Assembly (NCBI RefSeq): GCF_043769475.1
Contig: NZ_CP171729.1
Location: forward strand, 5,642,001 to 5,706,000
Length of the DNA stretch: 64,000 nucleotides
Source of the DNA: Allomesorhizobium sp043769475
GTDB lineage: Bacteria; Pseudomonadota; Alphaproteobacteria; Rhizobiales; Rhizobiaceae
Direction: 5' to 3'
The position numbers and the translations under genes are program-made. This document shows positions 62,856-64,000 of the stretch, one piece after another (positions within the stretch are counted from its first letter, which is position 1; every line of letters begins with the position of its first letter). The notes beneath the pieces are model-generated. The model made no database searches, had not been told where the DNA came from, and worked only from the letters and a program-made list of their open reading frames with translations.

Positions 62856-64000
62856 ATGAGTTGGTGGAGAACGACTAGGCTTTTTATCGGTACGGGATTG
62901 GGTGCGCTTCTGGCGACGGCGGCGAGTGCGGAAACATTGACCGTCTATTGGAACGCGGGCCACGCCTATCAAGCCTACTCCGATGTGATCAAGAAATTCG
63001 AAGCCGACCACCCCGGCTGGTCGGTGCGCTGGGAGAAGTTCCAGTGGCCGGACATGCGAACCAAGCTGGTGGCGGATTTCGCCGCCAAGAACCCGCCCGA
63101 TCTCGTGGCCGAGCCTGGCGGCTGGGTGCAGGAATTCGGCCAGAAGGGTCTTTGCAGCCGCTCAACGACGTCATTGCCAAGGACGGCGCGGCGATTGGCT
63201 TTCCGGATGACTGGCAGGCTTACGCCGTCGAACGGAACAAGCTCGGCGAGCAGTACTACGGCGTCCAGATCCATCTGACCTGCGCGACTCTCGTCTACAA
63301 TGTTGACATGCTGAAGGAAGCGGGCTTCGACGCACCGCCGGCGACATGGGAAGAGTTCCTGAAGGTCGCCAAGGCAACGACGACGGGCGGGCGCTTCGGC
63401 TTCGCGCCTAATCCGAGCATCGGCTATTACTGGTCGTGGTTTCTCCAGAACGGCGTCAGTTACTACGACCCCAAGACAAACAAGGTCAATCTCGACAGCC
63501 CCGAGGCGATCGAGGCGATCCAGTTTCTCTCCGACCTGATCCACAAGGAAAAGGCCGCGACAAGGCCGGTAACGGGCGCGGATTACGAGGGACCGCAAAA
63601 GCTCTTCACAGCCAATCGTGTGGCCATGATCATCACCGGTCCATGGGATGTGAAGCCGATCCGTTCGGGCAATCCCAAGCTTAACTGGGCGGTGGCGCCG
63701 TCGCTGAAGCACAAGGAGCAGGCAACCTTCGCCGGCGGCGTCAGCCTGATGATCCCGAAGGACTCCAAGCACCCGGCGGAAGCCTGGGACCTTCTGAAGC
63801 GACTTGTTGCCCTCGACACGGAACTCGCGGCTACGAAGGAGGCCGGCATGACGATGCCGCGCAAGTCCTGGGCGGAAAACCCGGAGATCCAGGCAGATCC
63901 GGTCATCGGCAATTTCGGCGCATGCCTTCCATATGCGCAGGACACGACCGCCGCGCTTCGCCTGACCGGCAAGCACGCGCGCATCGACAAACTGCTCCAG
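62856..64000 (+). pseudogene. Second sugar-binding protein, frameshifted and running off the window
   Basis: ATG 62856 with AGGGAGGAAAG upstream starts a signal peptide (TGLGALLATAASA type, residues 12-28) and a family-1 binding protein (LTVYWNAGHAYQAYSDVIKK; KNPPDLVAEPGGWVQEFGQK). The frame is lost at about 63150 by one missing base; the next phase continues LLQPLNDVIAKDGAAIGFPD and AMIITGPWDVKPIRSGNPKL to the window's end, still open. Coding quality is high on both sides. Either a recent frameshift or a base-call error. It is behind the LacI-type operator. The permeases of this system should lie beyond 64000. Confidence 0.85.

Overview
The window is high-GC, densely packed DNA from a Gram-negative alphaproteobacterium. 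Rhizobial-type families (PrsDE-like type I secretion, LptE-like lipoprotein, DUF2793 protein, FCD-type GntR with sugar-acid enzymes) point to Hyphomicrobiales, perhaps the Mesorhizobium/Phyllobacterium side. That placement is inferred from gene content, not from a marker gene. I see no rRNA, tRNA, CRISPR array or intact insertion sequence.

Positions 1-26300 hold a surface-polysaccharide locus. A leftward operon starts with a type I secretion pair (prsD, prsE) and runs into an NAD-dependent epimerase, a Wzy/ligase-type membrane protein and two glycosyltransferases. Next come a coiled-coil protein, a methyltransferase, a tandem glycosyltransferase, wecB-wecC (UDP-ManNAc and UDP-ManNAcA synthesis), an ABC polysaccharide exporter whose ATPase carries a very large C-terminal extension, another GT4, a DUF2793/beta-helix protein, a protein resembling the catalytic domain of D-glucuronyl C5-epimerase, and a GT4-pyruvyltransferase fusion. 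Together with a UDP-glucuronate 4-epimerase and a second nucleotide-sugar dehydrogenase at 48.0-50.3 kb, this predicts an acidic, uronic-acid-rich and possibly pyruvylated and iduronate-containing glycan.

Positions 26500-47600 are an island of RTX (calcium-binding nonapeptide) proteins: a serralysin-type metalloprotease, a sugar-dehydrogenase (GSDH) fusion, two proteins with propeller-like N-termini and several repeat-only proteins. An eighth, frameshifted copy lies at 13.5-14.8 kb. Nearly all end in the same kind of hydrophobic type I secretion tail, so PrsDE at the left end is the likely exporter. The C-terminal cassettes exist as near-identical pairs, and decayed fragments lie between genes: the island has been remodelled by duplication and deletion. 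Two matching fragments (a piece of the epimerase gene beside prsD, and a piece of prsD beside the epimerase/dehydrogenase pair) tie the two ends of the region together.

Positions 50600-54900 carry an LptE-like lipoprotein, small unknown genes and a leftward operon with an enolase-superfamily sugar-acid dehydratase. Positions 55000-61600 form a rightward sugar-acid uptake and catabolism operon: FCD-type GntR regulator, SDR dehydrogenase, SMP-30 lactonase, binding protein, two permeases and ATPase. A Kelch protein and the start of a second sugar-uptake operon, behind a LacI-type palindrome, end the window.

Four genes carry frame disruptions (RTX 13.5 kb, AraC 44.5 kb, RTX 47.1 kb, binding protein 63.15 kb). 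All but the 47.1 kb event are apparent single-base losses, so sequencing error is possible for those.
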